Below the pieces are notes generated by a model. That model was not told the origin of the DNA. It saw only the letters and a program-made list of their open reading frames with translations, and made no database searches. Of a stretch of 51,078 nucleotides of DNA, positions 42,073 to 51,078 are shown in pieces; position 1 is the first letter of the stretch, and each line of letters begins with the position of its first letter. The translations under genes and the position numbers were made by a program. This stretch comes from an uncultured Sphingobacteriaceae bacterium (GTDB lineage Bacteria; Bacteroidota; Bacteroidia; Sphingobacteriales; Sphingobacteriaceae): positions 1 to 51,078 of the forward strand of contig CAMPKC010000030.1 of assembly GCA_946887045.1 (NCBI GenBank), given 5' to 3'.

Positions 42073-45000
42073 ATGCCCGATTTCTCTCATTTACACGTAC
42101 ATACACAATTTTCACTCCTTGACGGAGCCGCAGATATTTCTAAGCTTTATAAGAAGGCGGCCGCCGATGGGATGAAAGCTTTAGCAATAACCGATCATGG
42201 AAACATGTTCGGAGTTTTCAAATTTGTTGCTGAAGCTGGAAAGCATAACGTGAAACCTATTGTAGGATGTGAGTTTTACGTGGTCGACGACAGACATAAA
42301 AAGCAGTTTACAAAAGAAAATAAGGATATTCGATGCCATCAGCTTTTCCTTGCTAAAAATCCAAAGGGATATCAGAATCTTGTAAAGCTATGCTCTTACG
42401 GATTCATGGAGGGACTTTATAGTAAGTGGCCACGTATCGATAAAGAGCTTATTCTGAAGTATCACGAGGGCTTAATAGCTACCACATGTTGTCTTGGCGC
42501 TTCCGTTCCCCAGGCAATCCTGAAATTGGGGGAAGAGGAGGGCGAGAAAGAGTTTAAATGGTGGCTGGATCTTTTTGGCGACGATTATTATATCGAACTG
42601 CAAAGGCATAACATTCCCGACCAGGAAAAAGTGAATCATGTTCTTTTAAAATTCGCAAAGAAATATGATGTTAAAATAATCTGTTCCAACGATTCTCATT
42701 ATGTAGATCAGCAGGATTCCAATGCCCACGACATTCTGCTTTGTGTAAATACAGGAGATATGCAGAGTACTCCTATTGCTACTGATGAAGAAGGGGGTAA
42801 AGGCTATCGATTTGGTTTTCCCAACGACCAGTTTTATTTTAAAACACAGGCCGAGATGGCCAAGCTTTTTCATGATTTACCTCAGGCTCTGGATAATACC
42901 AATGAAATTGTTGACAAAGTCGAACATCTCAAGCTTAAGCGGGACATTCTTTTACCAAATTTCCCGATTCCAGCCGAATTTAAGGTTCATGCAAACGATA
43001 CATTAAATCAATGGGAATTCCTTCGTCACCTAACGATGGAAGGCGCAAGGCAGCGCTATCAGGATATTACTCCGGAAATACAGGAACGTCTTGACTTCGA
43101 GTTGAACACCATTAAGATCATGGGATTCGCAGGGTATTTTCTTATCGTGTCAGATTTCATAAAAGCAGGACGGGATTTGGGAGTATTTATAGGTCCGGGT
43201 CGTGGTTCGGCTGCAGGGTCCGTGGTTGCCTATTGTATCGCGATTACCAATATAGATCCTATCAAATACAATCTCCTGTTCGAGCGTTTCTTAAATCCCG
43301 ATAGAAAGTCAATGCCTGATATTGATACGGATTTCGACGATGAGGGAAGACAGAAAGTAATTGATTATGTAGTTGATAAGTATGGTAAGAATCAGGTTGC
43401 TCAGATCATTACCTACGGTTCGATGGCTGCGCGTACTAGTATCCAGGATGTAGCGCGGGTGCTTGATGTACCTCTTTCGGAAGTAAATGCGCTAAAAAAG
43501 TTGGTGCCCGACACTTTGGGCATCACATTAAAAGATGCTTTTGATCAGGTTCAGGAATTGAAAGATATCTTGAAGGGTGATGACATGAGAGCTAAAGTGC
43601 TCCGCGAAGCAGAGAAACTTGAAGGGTCAGTTCGAAATACCGGAATTCACGCTGCGGGGATCATTATCGCGCCTTATGATTTAACCGATATTATCCCAGT
43701 TACCACGATGAAGGACTCCGACCTACTGGTAACCCAGTTTGATGGGCGGGTGATTGAGGATGCAGGTGTTATAAAAATGGACTTTTTGGGTCTGAAGACG
43801 CTCACCATTATTAAGAATGCTCTTCAGCTGATTAAGGAAAATCATGGGGTTGAGATTGATATCGATTATATCCCGCTCGACGATCAAACAACTTTTGAAC
43901 TTTACCAGCGTGGTGATACTAACGGAACTTTCCAGTTTGAAAGTGACGGAATGCAGATGTATTTGCGGGAGTTGAAGCCTGATAAGTTTGAGGATTTGAT
44001 TGCAATGAATGCCCTGTATCGTCCGGGGCCGATAGAGTATATCCCCAAATTTATTTCGCGTAAGCATGGCAGGGAAGAGGTAACGTTCGACCTTGAGGAC
44101 ATGAAGGAGCATCTTGAAGAGACCTATGGTATCACGGTATATCAGGAGCAGGTGATGCTTTTATCTCAAAAGCTGGCAAACTTCACAAAAGGCGATGCGG
44201 ATGTTCTTCGGAAGGCGATGGGTAAAAAGCAGATCGAGGTTCTGAACAAGATGAAAGCCCAGTTTATGGAGGGGTGTAAAGTCAATGGCCACGATACCAA
44301 GGTGGCAGAGAAAGTTTGGACCGATTGGGAAGCCTTTGCTCAGTACGCTTTCAATAAGTCACACTCAACCTGTTACGCTTTTGTAGCCTATCAAACAGCC
44401 TATTTAAAAGCGCATTACCCTGCGGAGTATATGGCAGCGGTATTAAACAACCAGAATAACATCGAGAAGATTTCTTTCTTTATGGAAGAAAGTAAAAAGA
44501 TGGGAATCCCCGTACTTGGTCCTGATATAAACGAATCCAACCTAAGGTTTGCGGTAAATAAAAAAGGAGAGATTCGTTTTGGCATGTCGGGTATTAAGGG
44601 AGTAGGAGAGAAGGCTGTGGAAAGTATTGTGGAAGAGCGTATAGAAAATGGGCCATTTGCCAGCATTAATGATTTCGCAAAACGAGTGAATTCAAGAACT
44701 GTAAGTAAAAAAGTCTACGAAAATTTGGTGTATAGTGGAGCGTTTGATTGTTTTGGATTTCATCGCGCTCAATTCTTTTGTCGACCCGATAATACTTCTT
44801 ATAATGGAATCGAGCGTCTTATAAAATATAACAATGATTATCAGAATAGTTTAAATTCATCTCAGGTTTCGCTTTTTGGAGGTACATCAGATGCTCATAT
44901 TTCGGAGCCTCAAATGCCAGAATGTCCTGAGTGGGGTTTAATTGAAAGGCTTAAATATGAAAAGGATATGATCGGAATTTATCTCACCGGCCATCCTTTA

Positions 45001-45645
45001 GATAATTATAAGTTTGAGATGGAGCACTTTTGTACCTTTCAGGTAAAACATCTGGCTTTGATTAACCGGGCTAAAAGCGGCGAGTTAAATGATGCTGACA
45101 CCGAGGAGTTCAACAAAATAAAAAATCGTGAGTTAGTAATTGGTGGGCTGGTTTCGAATGCACAACATCGCACAACTAAAAATGGAAAGCCCTTCGGTTC
45201 TATGATTTTGGAGGATTATAGTGATTCCTTTGAAGTTGTTCTGTTCGGAGAGGATTATGTAAAGCTAAAACAGTTTTTTACAGATGGATATTTTGTGCAG
45301 GTTAGAGGGACCGTTGGCGAACGTTTCAAACAGAAAGATAACTGGGAATTTAAAATTACCAGTATTAATCTTTTATCCGAGATCAGAGATAAAATGTCTA
45401 AATGTTTGACAATTCAGTTTCCGCTTCATCAATTATCCCAGGATTTTATTTCCCAGTTGGATGAATTGGTAAGAGCGAATTCGGAGCAGAATCCTCAGAG
45501 GAATTGCCAGCTTAAATTTACCGTTTTTGATGCAGAAGAAACCATTGCAGTCGAGATGCCTTCGAAGAGCCTGAAGATTTTTCCAAGCAATGAATTTCTT
45601 GAGCATCTTCATACTTTACAAAATATCACCTATAAGTTGAATTGA
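42073..45645 (+). CDS. dnaE: DNA polymerase III alpha subunit
   Basis: Replicative polymerase catalytic subunit, 1190 residues. The N-terminal PHP domain starts with HLHVHTQFSLLDGA. The polymerase core has GPGRGSAAGSVVAYCI and the catalytic aspartates in MPDIDTDFDDEGR (about 416-420). Further core elements include FNKSHSTCYAFVAYQTAYLK. A helix-hairpin-helix and an OB-fold domain (about 1010-1110, ELVIGGLVSNAQHR) follow. No proofreading exonuclease is fused. The domain order matches DnaE1 rather than the error-prone ImuC/DnaE2, for there is no imuA or imuB nearby. Confidence 0.98.
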   Translation: MPDFSHLHVHTQFSLLDGAADISKLYKKAAADGMKALAITDHGNMFGVFKFVAEAGKHNVKPIVGCEFYVVDDRHKKQFTKENKDIRCHQLFLAKNPKGYQNLVKLCSYGFMEGLYSKWPRIDKELILKYHEGLIATTCCLGASVPQAILKLGEEEGEKEFKWWLDLFGDDYYIELQRHNIPDQEKVNHVLLKFAKKYDVKIICSNDSHYVDQQDSNAHDILLCVNTGDMQSTPIATDEEGGKGYRFGFPNDQFYFKTQAEMAKLFHDLPQALDNTNEIVDKVEHLKLKRDILLPNFPIPAEFKVHANDTLNQWEFLRHLTMEGARQRYQDITPEIQERLDFELNTIKIMGFAGYFLIVSDFIKAGRDLGVFIGPGRGSAAGSVVAYCIAITNIDPIKYNLLFERFLNPDRKSMPDIDTDFDDEGRQKVIDYVVDKYGKNQVAQIITYGSMAARTSIQDVARVLDVPLSEVNALKKLVPDTLGITLKDAFDQVQELKDILKGDDMRAKVLREAEKLEGSVRNTGIHAAGIIIAPYDLTDIIPVTTMKDSDLLVTQFDGRVIEDAGVIKMDFLGLKTLTIIKNALQLIKENHGVEIDIDYIPLDDQTTFELYQRGDTNGTFQFESDGMQMYLRELKPDKFEDLIAMNALYRPGPIEYIPKFISRKHGREEVTFDLEDMKEHLEETYGITVYQEQVMLLSQKLANFTKGDADVLRKAMGKKQIEVLNKMKAQFMEGCKVNGHDTKVAEKVWTDWEAFAQYAFNKSHSTCYAFVAYQTAYLKAHYPAEYMAAVLNNQNNIEKISFFMEESKKMGIPVLGPDINESNLRFAVNKKGEIRFGMSGIKGVGEKAVESIVEERIENGPFASINDFAKRVNSRTVSKKVYENLVYSGAFDCFGFHRAQFFCRPDNTSYNGIERLIKYNNDYQNSLNSSQVSLFGGTSDAHISEPQMPECPEWGLIERLKYEKDMIGIYLTGHPLDNYKFEMEHFCTFQVKHLALINRAKSGELNDADTEEFNKIKNRELVIGGLVSNAQHRTTKNGKPFGSMILEDYSDSFEVVLFGEDYVKLKQFFTDGYFVQVRGTVGERFKQKDNWEFKITSINLLSEIRDKMSKCLTIQFPLHQLSQDFISQLDELVRANSEQNPQRNCQLKFTVFDAEETIAVEMPSKSLKIFPSNEFLEHLHTLQNITYKLN

Positions 45646-45721
45646 AATACTTAGACGAAAAAAAGCCGTCATTCTCGATCGTTTTAAAATAATCATCCCC
45701 CTGTCAGAATGTCTTGCAAAA

Positions 45722-45752
45722 TTTGTGGTTAGGTTTTTGTTATGTAGTTTTG
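45722..45752 (+). promoter_or_regulatory. Consensus promoter of trxA
   Basis: TTTG (45722-45725), a 19-base spacer and TAGTTTTG (45745-45752) match the full Bacteroidota consensus, 26 bases before the trxA ATG. Confidence 0.75.
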
Positions 45753-45778
45753 AATTCATAACATAATACATATATATC

Positions 45779-46099
<321 letters not shown>

Positions 46100-46120
46100 A
46101 ATTAATTGTAATACAGTATA

Positions 46121-46153
46121 AGTCCACTCGTTAAATATGAGTGGACTTTTTTT
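46121..46153 (+). terminator. Rho-independent terminator of trxA
   Basis: AGTCCACTC/GAGTGGACT (46121-46129, 46139-46147), nine-base loop, then six further T residues, 21 bases after the trxA stop. Confidence 0.94.
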
Positions 46154-46198
46154 GTGCCTAAAATCGGCTAATCGTATTCTAAAAATGTAAATTGCATC

Positions 46199-47122
46199 AT
46201 GCTGCCTGATCTAAATACTTATAAAGATTTACAAGATTTTGGAAATCTTGAATTGCTTGCCCGCCAGGTAGTTGAAGGATTTATCACTGGTTTACATAAA
46301 AGTCCTTTTCACGGGTTCTCAGTCGAATTTGCAGAACATAGGCAGTACAATAGCGGAGAGTCAGTAAAAAATATAGACTGGAAGTTATATGGTCGAACTG
46401 ATAAGTTATTTGTAAAACGTTTTGAAGAAGAAACCAATCTGCGGTGTCATTTGGTTATGGATGTTTCTTCATCGATGTATTTCCCTGAGAAAAAATTTAA
46501 CAAACTGCTTTTTTCTGTTTACTCGGCTGCATCACTTATGTATCTTTTTAAAAAACAACGTGACGCCTTTGGCCTCAGCTGTTTTTCTGATACATTGCAT
46601 CTCTCAACTCCTGCAAAATCAACCTCAGTTCACCAAAAGTATTTATTTGCCGAGCTCGAAAGATTAATGCATCAGGAAAATAAACGAGCAAAAACATCCG
46701 TGGCGGATTCTTTACACGAGGTAGCCGAACTCATTCATAAGCGCTCAATGGTTATTATTTTTAGTGATATGTTCGAGACAGGAGTTAATGAGGAAGGCTT
46801 GAATGAAATTTTTTCAGCACTACAGCATCTCAAATATAACAAACACGAAGTTGTAATATTCAATGTGCTCGATCATAAAAAAGAGTTGAATTTTGACTTT
46901 GAGAACCGCCCCTATCATTTTATTGATATGGAAACGGGTGAGGAACTTAAGGTTCATCCTTCCCAAATTAAAGAAAGTTATACGAATTCAGTCGGAAATT
47001 TTCGTCAATCACTTCAACAAAGATGTACTCAGTATCACATAGATTTAGTTGACGCTGATATTAATGAAGGCTTTTATCCTGTTTTGCATTCCTACCTCAT
47101 AAAGCGCAATAAAATGGTCTGA
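46199..47122 (+). CDS. DUF58 (vWA-like) protein
   Basis: The 307-residue protein has the DUF58 core: EFAEHRQYNSGESVKNIDWK (about 44-63), then a von Willebrand A-like domain with a MIDAS motif D88-V-S-S-S-M. DUF58 proteins usually sit with a MoxR-type AAA ATPase and BatA/B-like proteins. No MoxR gene adjoins this copy, so the partner must be elsewhere. It has no transmembrane segment, unlike some DUF58 proteins. Function is unknown. Confidence 0.9.
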   Translation: MLPDLNTYKDLQDFGNLELLARQVVEGFITGLHKSPFHGFSVEFAEHRQYNSGESVKNIDWKLYGRTDKLFVKRFEEETNLRCHLVMDVSSSMYFPEKKFNKLLFSVYSAASLMYLFKKQRDAFGLSCFSDTLHLSTPAKSTSVHQKYLFAELERLMHQENKRAKTSVADSLHEVAELIHKRSMVIIFSDMFETGVNEEGLNEIFSALQHLKYNKHEVVIFNVLDHKKELNFDFENRPYHFIDMETGEELKVHPSQIKESYTNSVGNFRQSLQQRCTQYHIDLVDADINEGFYPVLHSYLIKRNKMV

Positions 47123-47188
47123 TGCCTATTTTATAAAAAATAAATCACATATGGATTTTATATGTTAGTATAGTTCAACGATATAGAC

Positions 47189-47740
47189 ATGACTCATACA
47201 ACAGATGTAATTCATGGGCATATAGCTACCCATATTTTTGAAGATGACGGACGTTTTCCTAATAACCCTAATTTGCCGGTGTTGGTCTATAAGGGAGCTT
47301 TACATCTTCATCCGGGCGATGAAATAGATACTATCCTTGAATTATTTAAGAAAAATAACTGGGAAAATAGTTGGAAAGACTCGGTGTTCGATTACGATCA
47401 TTACCATAGCACAACGCACGAAGTATTAGGGGTTTTTTGTGGTACAGCTGATATCACTCTGGGAGGCCCCGAGGGGACATGCGTCGAATTGGTAAGAGGA
47501 GATGTCGTAATAATTCCTGCTGGGGTTGCACATAAAAACTTAAAATGCAGTCACGATTTTTTGTGCGTGGGTGCTTACCCTGAAGGTAAATCTTACGATA
47601 TGAAGAACGGGAATGAAGAAGATCGGGAGAAGATTATCCGGGAAATTGCATCAGTACCTATTCCGTCTACCGACCCTGTATTTGGGAGTGAAGGTCCCCT
47701 GTTGGAATATTGGAGAAAGAAGCCGATTGATTTTACGTAA
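47189..47740 (+). CDS. YjlB-like cupin-domain protein
   Basis: The 183-residue protein has a cupin barrel with motif 1 around DYDHYHSTTHEVLGVFCGTA (about 69-88) and motif 2 GDVVIIPAGVAHKNL (about 108-122). Conserved His and Glu residues give a probable metal site. The N-terminal PNNPNLPVLVYKGAL segment and overall length match the YjlB-like cupins. Substrate is unknown. It converges on the DUF72 gene with eight bases between stops. Confidence 0.88.
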   Translation: MTHTTDVIHGHIATHIFEDDGRFPNNPNLPVLVYKGALHLHPGDEIDTILELFKKNNWENSWKDSVFDYDHYHSTTHEVLGVFCGTADITLGGPEGTCVELVRGDVVIIPAGVAHKNLKCSHDFLCVGAYPEGKSYDMKNGNEEDREKIIREIASVPIPSTDPVFGSEGPLLEYWRKKPIDFT

Positions 47741-47748
47741 TCCAGAGC

Positions 47749-48468
47749 TCATACCATTTTTAGCATCGCTAATGCATTATGGACTGCATACATATGTACG
47801 TCATTATTGAAATATATATAAGCTTCTTTTACGTGTTTCATCGATTTAATTTTATCAACCAGGTTTTGAAGCTGTGAGTTATCATAATTCGATGAATATA
47901 AGTCGCTTTCGCCATGCATTCTGTAATAAATTAAAAAGGTATTATTTATAACATCTTTAGGCAAGGTAGGATGACTCATTCCTGAGAAAGTAATGTTTTT
48001 CTTCTGTAATTCGCTAAAAACGTCATCAATCCACCAACTTTCGTGACGAAATTCAACCACATTTAAGAAAGAGCTATCAAGATTATCGATAATCCTTTGC
48101 AAGTGCTCTTCTGAATAGTGGAAGTTGGGCGGCAATTGAAATAATATGCATCCAAGTTTTTCCTGCAATCCATCTCTTGCAGTGTTGTAAAAACTGCTCA
48201 TTAAGTCAACCACATCATTGAATTTTTTGTAATGTGTGATGGCTCTAGGGGCTTTAACGGCAAAGCGGAAATCGGCAGGACTTTTTACACGCCAGTTATC
48301 GAGGAAAGAAAGTTTGGGGAATCGATAAAAGGTTGCGTTTAGTTCCAGGGTGTTGAAAAATTGGCAGTAATAATCAAACCATTTACTTTGAGCCAGATCC
48401 TGCGGGTAAAAAGTTCCCTTCCAGTGCTTATAATGAAAACCCGAACATCCGATGTGCCAATTTATCAT
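47749..48468 (-). CDS. DUF72 family TIM-barrel protein
   Basis: The 239 residues start MINWHIGCSGFHYKHWKGTF and show the DUF72 signatures FYPQDLAQSKWFDYYCQFFN, TLELNATFYRFPK, FAVKAPRAITHYK and LGCILFQLPPNFHYSEEHLQ. The family is a TIM barrel of unknown activity. The C-terminal AYIYFNNDVHMYAVHNAL is also typical. It is somewhat shorter than many relatives but complete. Confidence 0.9.
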   Translation of the reverse strand: MINWHIGCSGFHYKHWKGTFYPQDLAQSKWFDYYCQFFNTLELNATFYRFPKLSFLDNWRVKSPADFRFAVKAPRAITHYKKFNDVVDLMSSFYNTARDGLQEKLGCILFQLPPNFHYSEEHLQRIIDNLDSSFLNVVEFRHESWWIDDVFSELQKKNITFSGMSHPTLPKDVINNTFLIYYRMHGESDLYSSNYDNSQLQNLVDKIKSMKHVKEAYIYFNNDVHMYAVHNALAMLKMV

Positions 48469-48535
48469 TAAAAATAAACATCACCTGAGCGGATTAGTTC
48501 AGCCGAAATCCTATGTTTAGGCCAGCTCTAAATTA

Positions 48536-49489
48536 CTAAAGCCAATTCCTTTTCTTGAAGTATATTAGTGTGATGACTGAAGATGAGATCATTAGAAGTA
48601 TTGCCAATATATAGCCATAATCCCATTGCAACTCGGGCATGAATTTAAAATTCATACCATATATGCTCGCAATTAAAGTAGGGGGCATAAATGCCACAGT
48701 TGCAACAGTAAATATTTTGATGATCCTGTTTTGTTCAATATTTACAAAGCCCATAAAGGTGTTTTGTAAATATTCCAGACGCTCAAATGCAAACTTATTA
48801 TGCTCTAAAATAGAACTTATATCCCTGATCATAATTCGCAAAACGCTTTTATATTCCTCTGGAAAAATATAGCTCTTCATTAAAGATGAAATTAAACGTT
48901 GTTTATCAATGATGTTTTCTCTCAACGACATAGTTTCGTTTTGAAATAACGACAATTGAATCAGGATTTCTTCATCCGGCCGATTTTTTTTGAGTATTAA
49001 TTGCTGATTCAAATCTGCGATTTGTTTAGCCAGTCCTTCAATTAGATCTGCATCCAGGTCAATTGAAGTTTCAAGAATTGTGAGCAAGATTTGATATCCG
49101 TTACTGAAAGACCCGGGACTCGCTTTAATTCTTTTAACTGATTCGCTGAAGGTTTTTAAATTATCATCCCGGTAGGTAAACAAAATACCCTTTTCAAGTA
49201 TCACCGAAACGGGGCAATAGGAAAATCCTTTTTCGTGGAATGATAAGAAATTTGAGTTTATAATTATCTCATCTTCAACTTCGCTGAATCTCGATGAACT
49301 TTCGATCTCTTGCGATTCTTCCTCTGATGAGTATTTAATATCAAAGTATGTTTCAATGGTGACTTTCTCCTTTACTGTAGGGTTTTGGAGATCCACCCAA
49401 ATTAAGCTCTCAATAGGAATCTCTCTAAGTAGCTCTAGCTCGGTTTCTTTAGCTAAACGGCGGTCCTTTTTATAATATATACGTAACAT
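48536..49489 (-). CDS. corA: CorA family magnesium/divalent cation transporter
   Basis: The 317-residue protein has an N-terminal cytoplasmic domain with long charged helices (about 120-245), and two C-terminal membrane helices. The CorA selectivity motif GMN is at 278-280 (SIYGMNFKFMPE), between helix 1 and helix 2 (YGYILAILLMISSSVITLIY). It ends with a basic tail KKRNWL, as in CorA. Substrate may be magnesium, cobalt or nickel. Its probable -7 element on the minus strand (49533-49540) abuts that of the divergent radical SAM gene. Confidence 0.95.
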   Translation of the reverse strand: MLRIYYKKDRRLAKETELELLREIPIESLIWVDLQNPTVKEKVTIETYFDIKYSSEEESQEIESSSRFSEVEDEIIINSNFLSFHEKGFSYCPVSVILEKGILFTYRDDNLKTFSESVKRIKASPGSFSNGYQILLTILETSIDLDADLIEGLAKQIADLNQQLILKKNRPDEEILIQLSLFQNETMSLRENIIDKQRLISSLMKSYIFPEEYKSVLRIMIRDISSILEHNKFAFERLEYLQNTFMGFVNIEQNRIIKIFTVATVAFMPPTLIASIYGMNFKFMPELQWDYGYILAILLMISSSVITLIYFKKRNWL

Positions 49490-49524
49490 CTAATTCCTGC
49501 TAAACTTTCACCAAGTTGAATATG

Positions 49525-49540
49525 TATCTTTGCAAAGCTA
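49525..49540. promoter_or_regulatory. Back-to-back -7 elements between corA and the radical SAM gene
   Basis: TATCTTTG on the plus strand (49525-49532) is joined directly to CAAAGCTA (49533-49540), which is TAGCTTTG on the minus strand. Both fit TAnnTTTG. Leaders would be about 85 bases for the radical SAM gene and about 37 for corA. Confidence 0.5.
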
Positions 49541-49624
49541 GATAAATTAGAATTAAATTGATGAGTGACAATAAATGAACCCTCATGTCGCTTATTAATT
49601 GGCTAAACTGCAAATATTTATAAC

Positions 49625-50590
49625 ATGGGTACACCTTTAGATTTTGGACAGAAACCTTATAACCATTATGGTGCTTATTTAAAGCAGAAATACGATGGCA
49701 AGCGAGTGTTCAAAATTATTGTGGATGGTGGCTTTACCTGTCCGAACAGAGATGGCAGCAAAGGTTACGGAGGATGTTCGTATTGTAATGTAGATTCCTT
49801 TACGCCAGAGTTATCCCGCAGTACCCCCAATATTCGTGAGCAGATCGAGCGAGGAATAGATCGTGCTATCACCGGCTATGCTGCAGAAAAGTTTATTATT
49901 TATTTTCAGCCCAATACTAACACCTATGCACCCACCCATTACCTCAAAGCAATGTATGATGAAGCAATTAAGATTGCTAAAAGTATTTCGCCTGGCAATA
50001 TAGTAGGTTTGTCTGTTGGTACCCGACCCGATTGCATCGATGAGGAGAAAATCAAATTATTAGAGAGCTATCTTGAGCTGGGTCTGGATGTGGATCTTGA
50101 AATGGGAATGGAATCCATATATAATGACACTCTTTTGCGAATAAACAGAGGCTGTTCTCATGAGGAGTTGGAACAAGCATTAACACTTGTAGAAAATTCA
50201 CCTTTAGAAGTATGTGTGCATACTATTTTCGGTTTCCCCTGGGAAAGCAAAGAAATGATGCTGCGCTATGCTGACGAAATCAACCGCTTCTCGCAAATCA
50301 AATTTGTAAAACTCCATCATTTGCATATTGTAGAAGGCTCGATAATGGGTGTGCAATATAAAAGAGAGCCTTTTAAAGTGTTTACTCTCGAAGAGTATAC
50401 CGATTTTTTGGCTGATTTTATTCCATTGTTAAGGCCAGACATAGTAATTCAACGTTTGTTTGGCATAGCTGATTTTGATTTACTGATCGCTCCGAACTGG
50501 GGAGTTAAGAAGTCGCAGATCCAAACTTTTATTGATAAAGCTCTTGAAAGTCGCGGAGTAATACAGGGCGGTAGTTATGTTTTAGCTTAA
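49625..50590 (+). CDS. YhcC/TIGR01212-type radical SAM protein
   Basis: The 321-residue protein has an iron-sulfur Cys set C39, C51, C54 in TCPNRDGSKGYGGCSYC. The longer first spacing is typical of the YhcC/Elp3-related TIGR01212 family rather than the classic C-x3-C-x2-C. Family motifs are FIIYFQPNTNTYAP, GLSVGTRPDCI, LEMGMESIYNDTLLRINRGC and VCVHTIFGFPWE. The reaction is not established. A five-codon frame (ATG at 49561 to TGA at 49578) lies in its leader. Confidence 0.94.
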   Translation: MGTPLDFGQKPYNHYGAYLKQKYDGKRVFKIIVDGGFTCPNRDGSKGYGGCSYCNVDSFTPELSRSTPNIREQIERGIDRAITGYAAEKFIIYFQPNTNTYAPTHYLKAMYDEAIKIAKSISPGNIVGLSVGTRPDCIDEEKIKLLESYLELGLDVDLEMGMESIYNDTLLRINRGCSHEELEQALTLVENSPLEVCVHTIFGFPWESKEMMLRYADEINRFSQIKFVKLHHLHIVEGSIMGVQYKREPFKVFTLEEYTDFLADFIPLLRPDIVIQRLFGIADFDLLIAPNWGVKKSQIQTFIDKALESRGVIQGGSYVLA

Positions 50591-51078
50591 ACTGATTAAG
50601 CGCCCGATTTTGTCTTCCGAGTTCTCACTTGTTGTTTTTTAGATATCAAAATCTTCCTTTTGTCGACCGATTCTTCGCAAATATTTCTCATGTCATCTTA
50701 TGGAAATATTTCTGATTGATTTCTCAATAAGATTTCAATTTCCCTTTTGCTTGTTTTCTTAGTGATCTTGTTCTTTTAATCTCTGTTTACAGGATTTTTT
50801 ACAAAACGATCGGGCTATTCCTGTTATCTTTAATTAGTGGTTTTCTTTATTGTGTGTTTTTTTTATCGCTTTGTGAGATTTTGTAGATATTGATCTATAT
50901 AAGGCTTCATATTTTGCTTTTTTATGGCTTTTTTAAGTAAATAAAGATTTTTATTGTCTGATGTATATAAAATAATGCTATTTTTAATTTTATTATCAAG
51001 TTAACTGTGGTTTTATAGATAATTCCTTCAATTGAATCAATTTTTGTTAATTTTTTATTTAAGATTAAAATAGTATTG
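50591..51078. other. T-rich stretch without a recognisable gene
   Basis: No open frame over about 60 codons or known RNA was found in these 488 bases. The plus strand is heavily T-rich, with a direct repeat AAATATTTCT at 50679-50688 and 50704-50713. It may be the 3' or 5' region of a gene beyond the window. Confidence 0.6.

Noticed and set aside
43723..44112. Minus-strand open frame of 129 codons
   Set aside because: Antisense shadow of dnaE with no support of its own.
49561..49578. Five-codon leader peptide before the radical SAM gene
   Set aside because: Too short and without biased codons; such frames arise easily by chance.

Overview
The window looks like chromosomal housekeeping DNA from a Bacteroidota bacterium, most likely of the Sphingobacteriaceae type. 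Three things point there. The gene content includes gldA, gldF and gldG gliding genes, a CarboxypepD-reg/TonB outer-membrane receptor and an ftsX-DUF3098-uppP-truB-ribF string. Many genes are preceded by the Bacteroidota -7 promoter element TAnnTTTG, in three places with TTTG exactly 19 bases upstream. Classical Shine-Dalgarno sites are mostly absent. No prophage, insertion sequence, CRISPR array, rRNA or tRNA gene was seen.

Layout. 1-3.9 kb: a gene end, a TMEM175-like channel, then on the minus strand an ECF sigma factor, a small protein, nth and recA. 4.0-6.9 kb: uvrA, divergent from the sigma gene. 6.9-9.5 kb: a sulfur-themed trio (TauE/SafE permease, PLP sulfhydrylase, OsmC). 9.7-14.4 kb, minus strand: ftsX, a DUF3098 protein, uppP, truB, ribF and a DUF2157 membrane protein, several with overlapping stop and start codons. 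14.6-22 kb: leuS, an outer-membrane receptor, a BtuF-like protein and a TraB/GumN protein. 22-26.8 kb: a luciferase-like monooxygenase, an old-yellow-enzyme reductase, an L,D-transpeptidase and glycyl-tRNA synthetase. 26.9-31.4 kb: gldA, gldF, gldG and dnaN. 31.6-34.4 kb: DedA, an S1/P1-PLC-like hydrolase, rpsT and radC. 34.6-40.4 kb: pheT, a coiled-coil protein, zapA, a probable 6S-type RNA, rny, an Mpo1-like protein and a small TM2-like protein. 40.5-50.6 kb: a GH1 glycosidase, dnaE, trxA, a DUF58 protein, a cupin, a DUF72 protein, corA and a YhcC-like radical SAM protein. The last 490 bases are T-rich and appear non-coding.

Themes. DNA maintenance is well represented (recA, nth, uvrA, radC, dnaN, dnaE). 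So are translation (leuS, glyS, pheT, rpsT, truB) and envelope or division functions (ftsX, uppP, zapA, L,D-transpeptidase, GldAFG).

No clear novel multi-gene system is present. The observations I would follow up are: a strongly folded RNA between zapA and rny with its own promoter and terminator (candidate 6S RNA); degenerate repeats with a 7-base period at three loci, one inside leuS; a small protein behind the ECF sigma gene whose start codon lies next to a long inverted repeat; several promoters so close to the start codon that the mRNAs should be leaderless; and back-to-back promoter elements between corA and the radical SAM gene. All function calls rest on reading the protein sequences and remembered family motifs; no database search was run.
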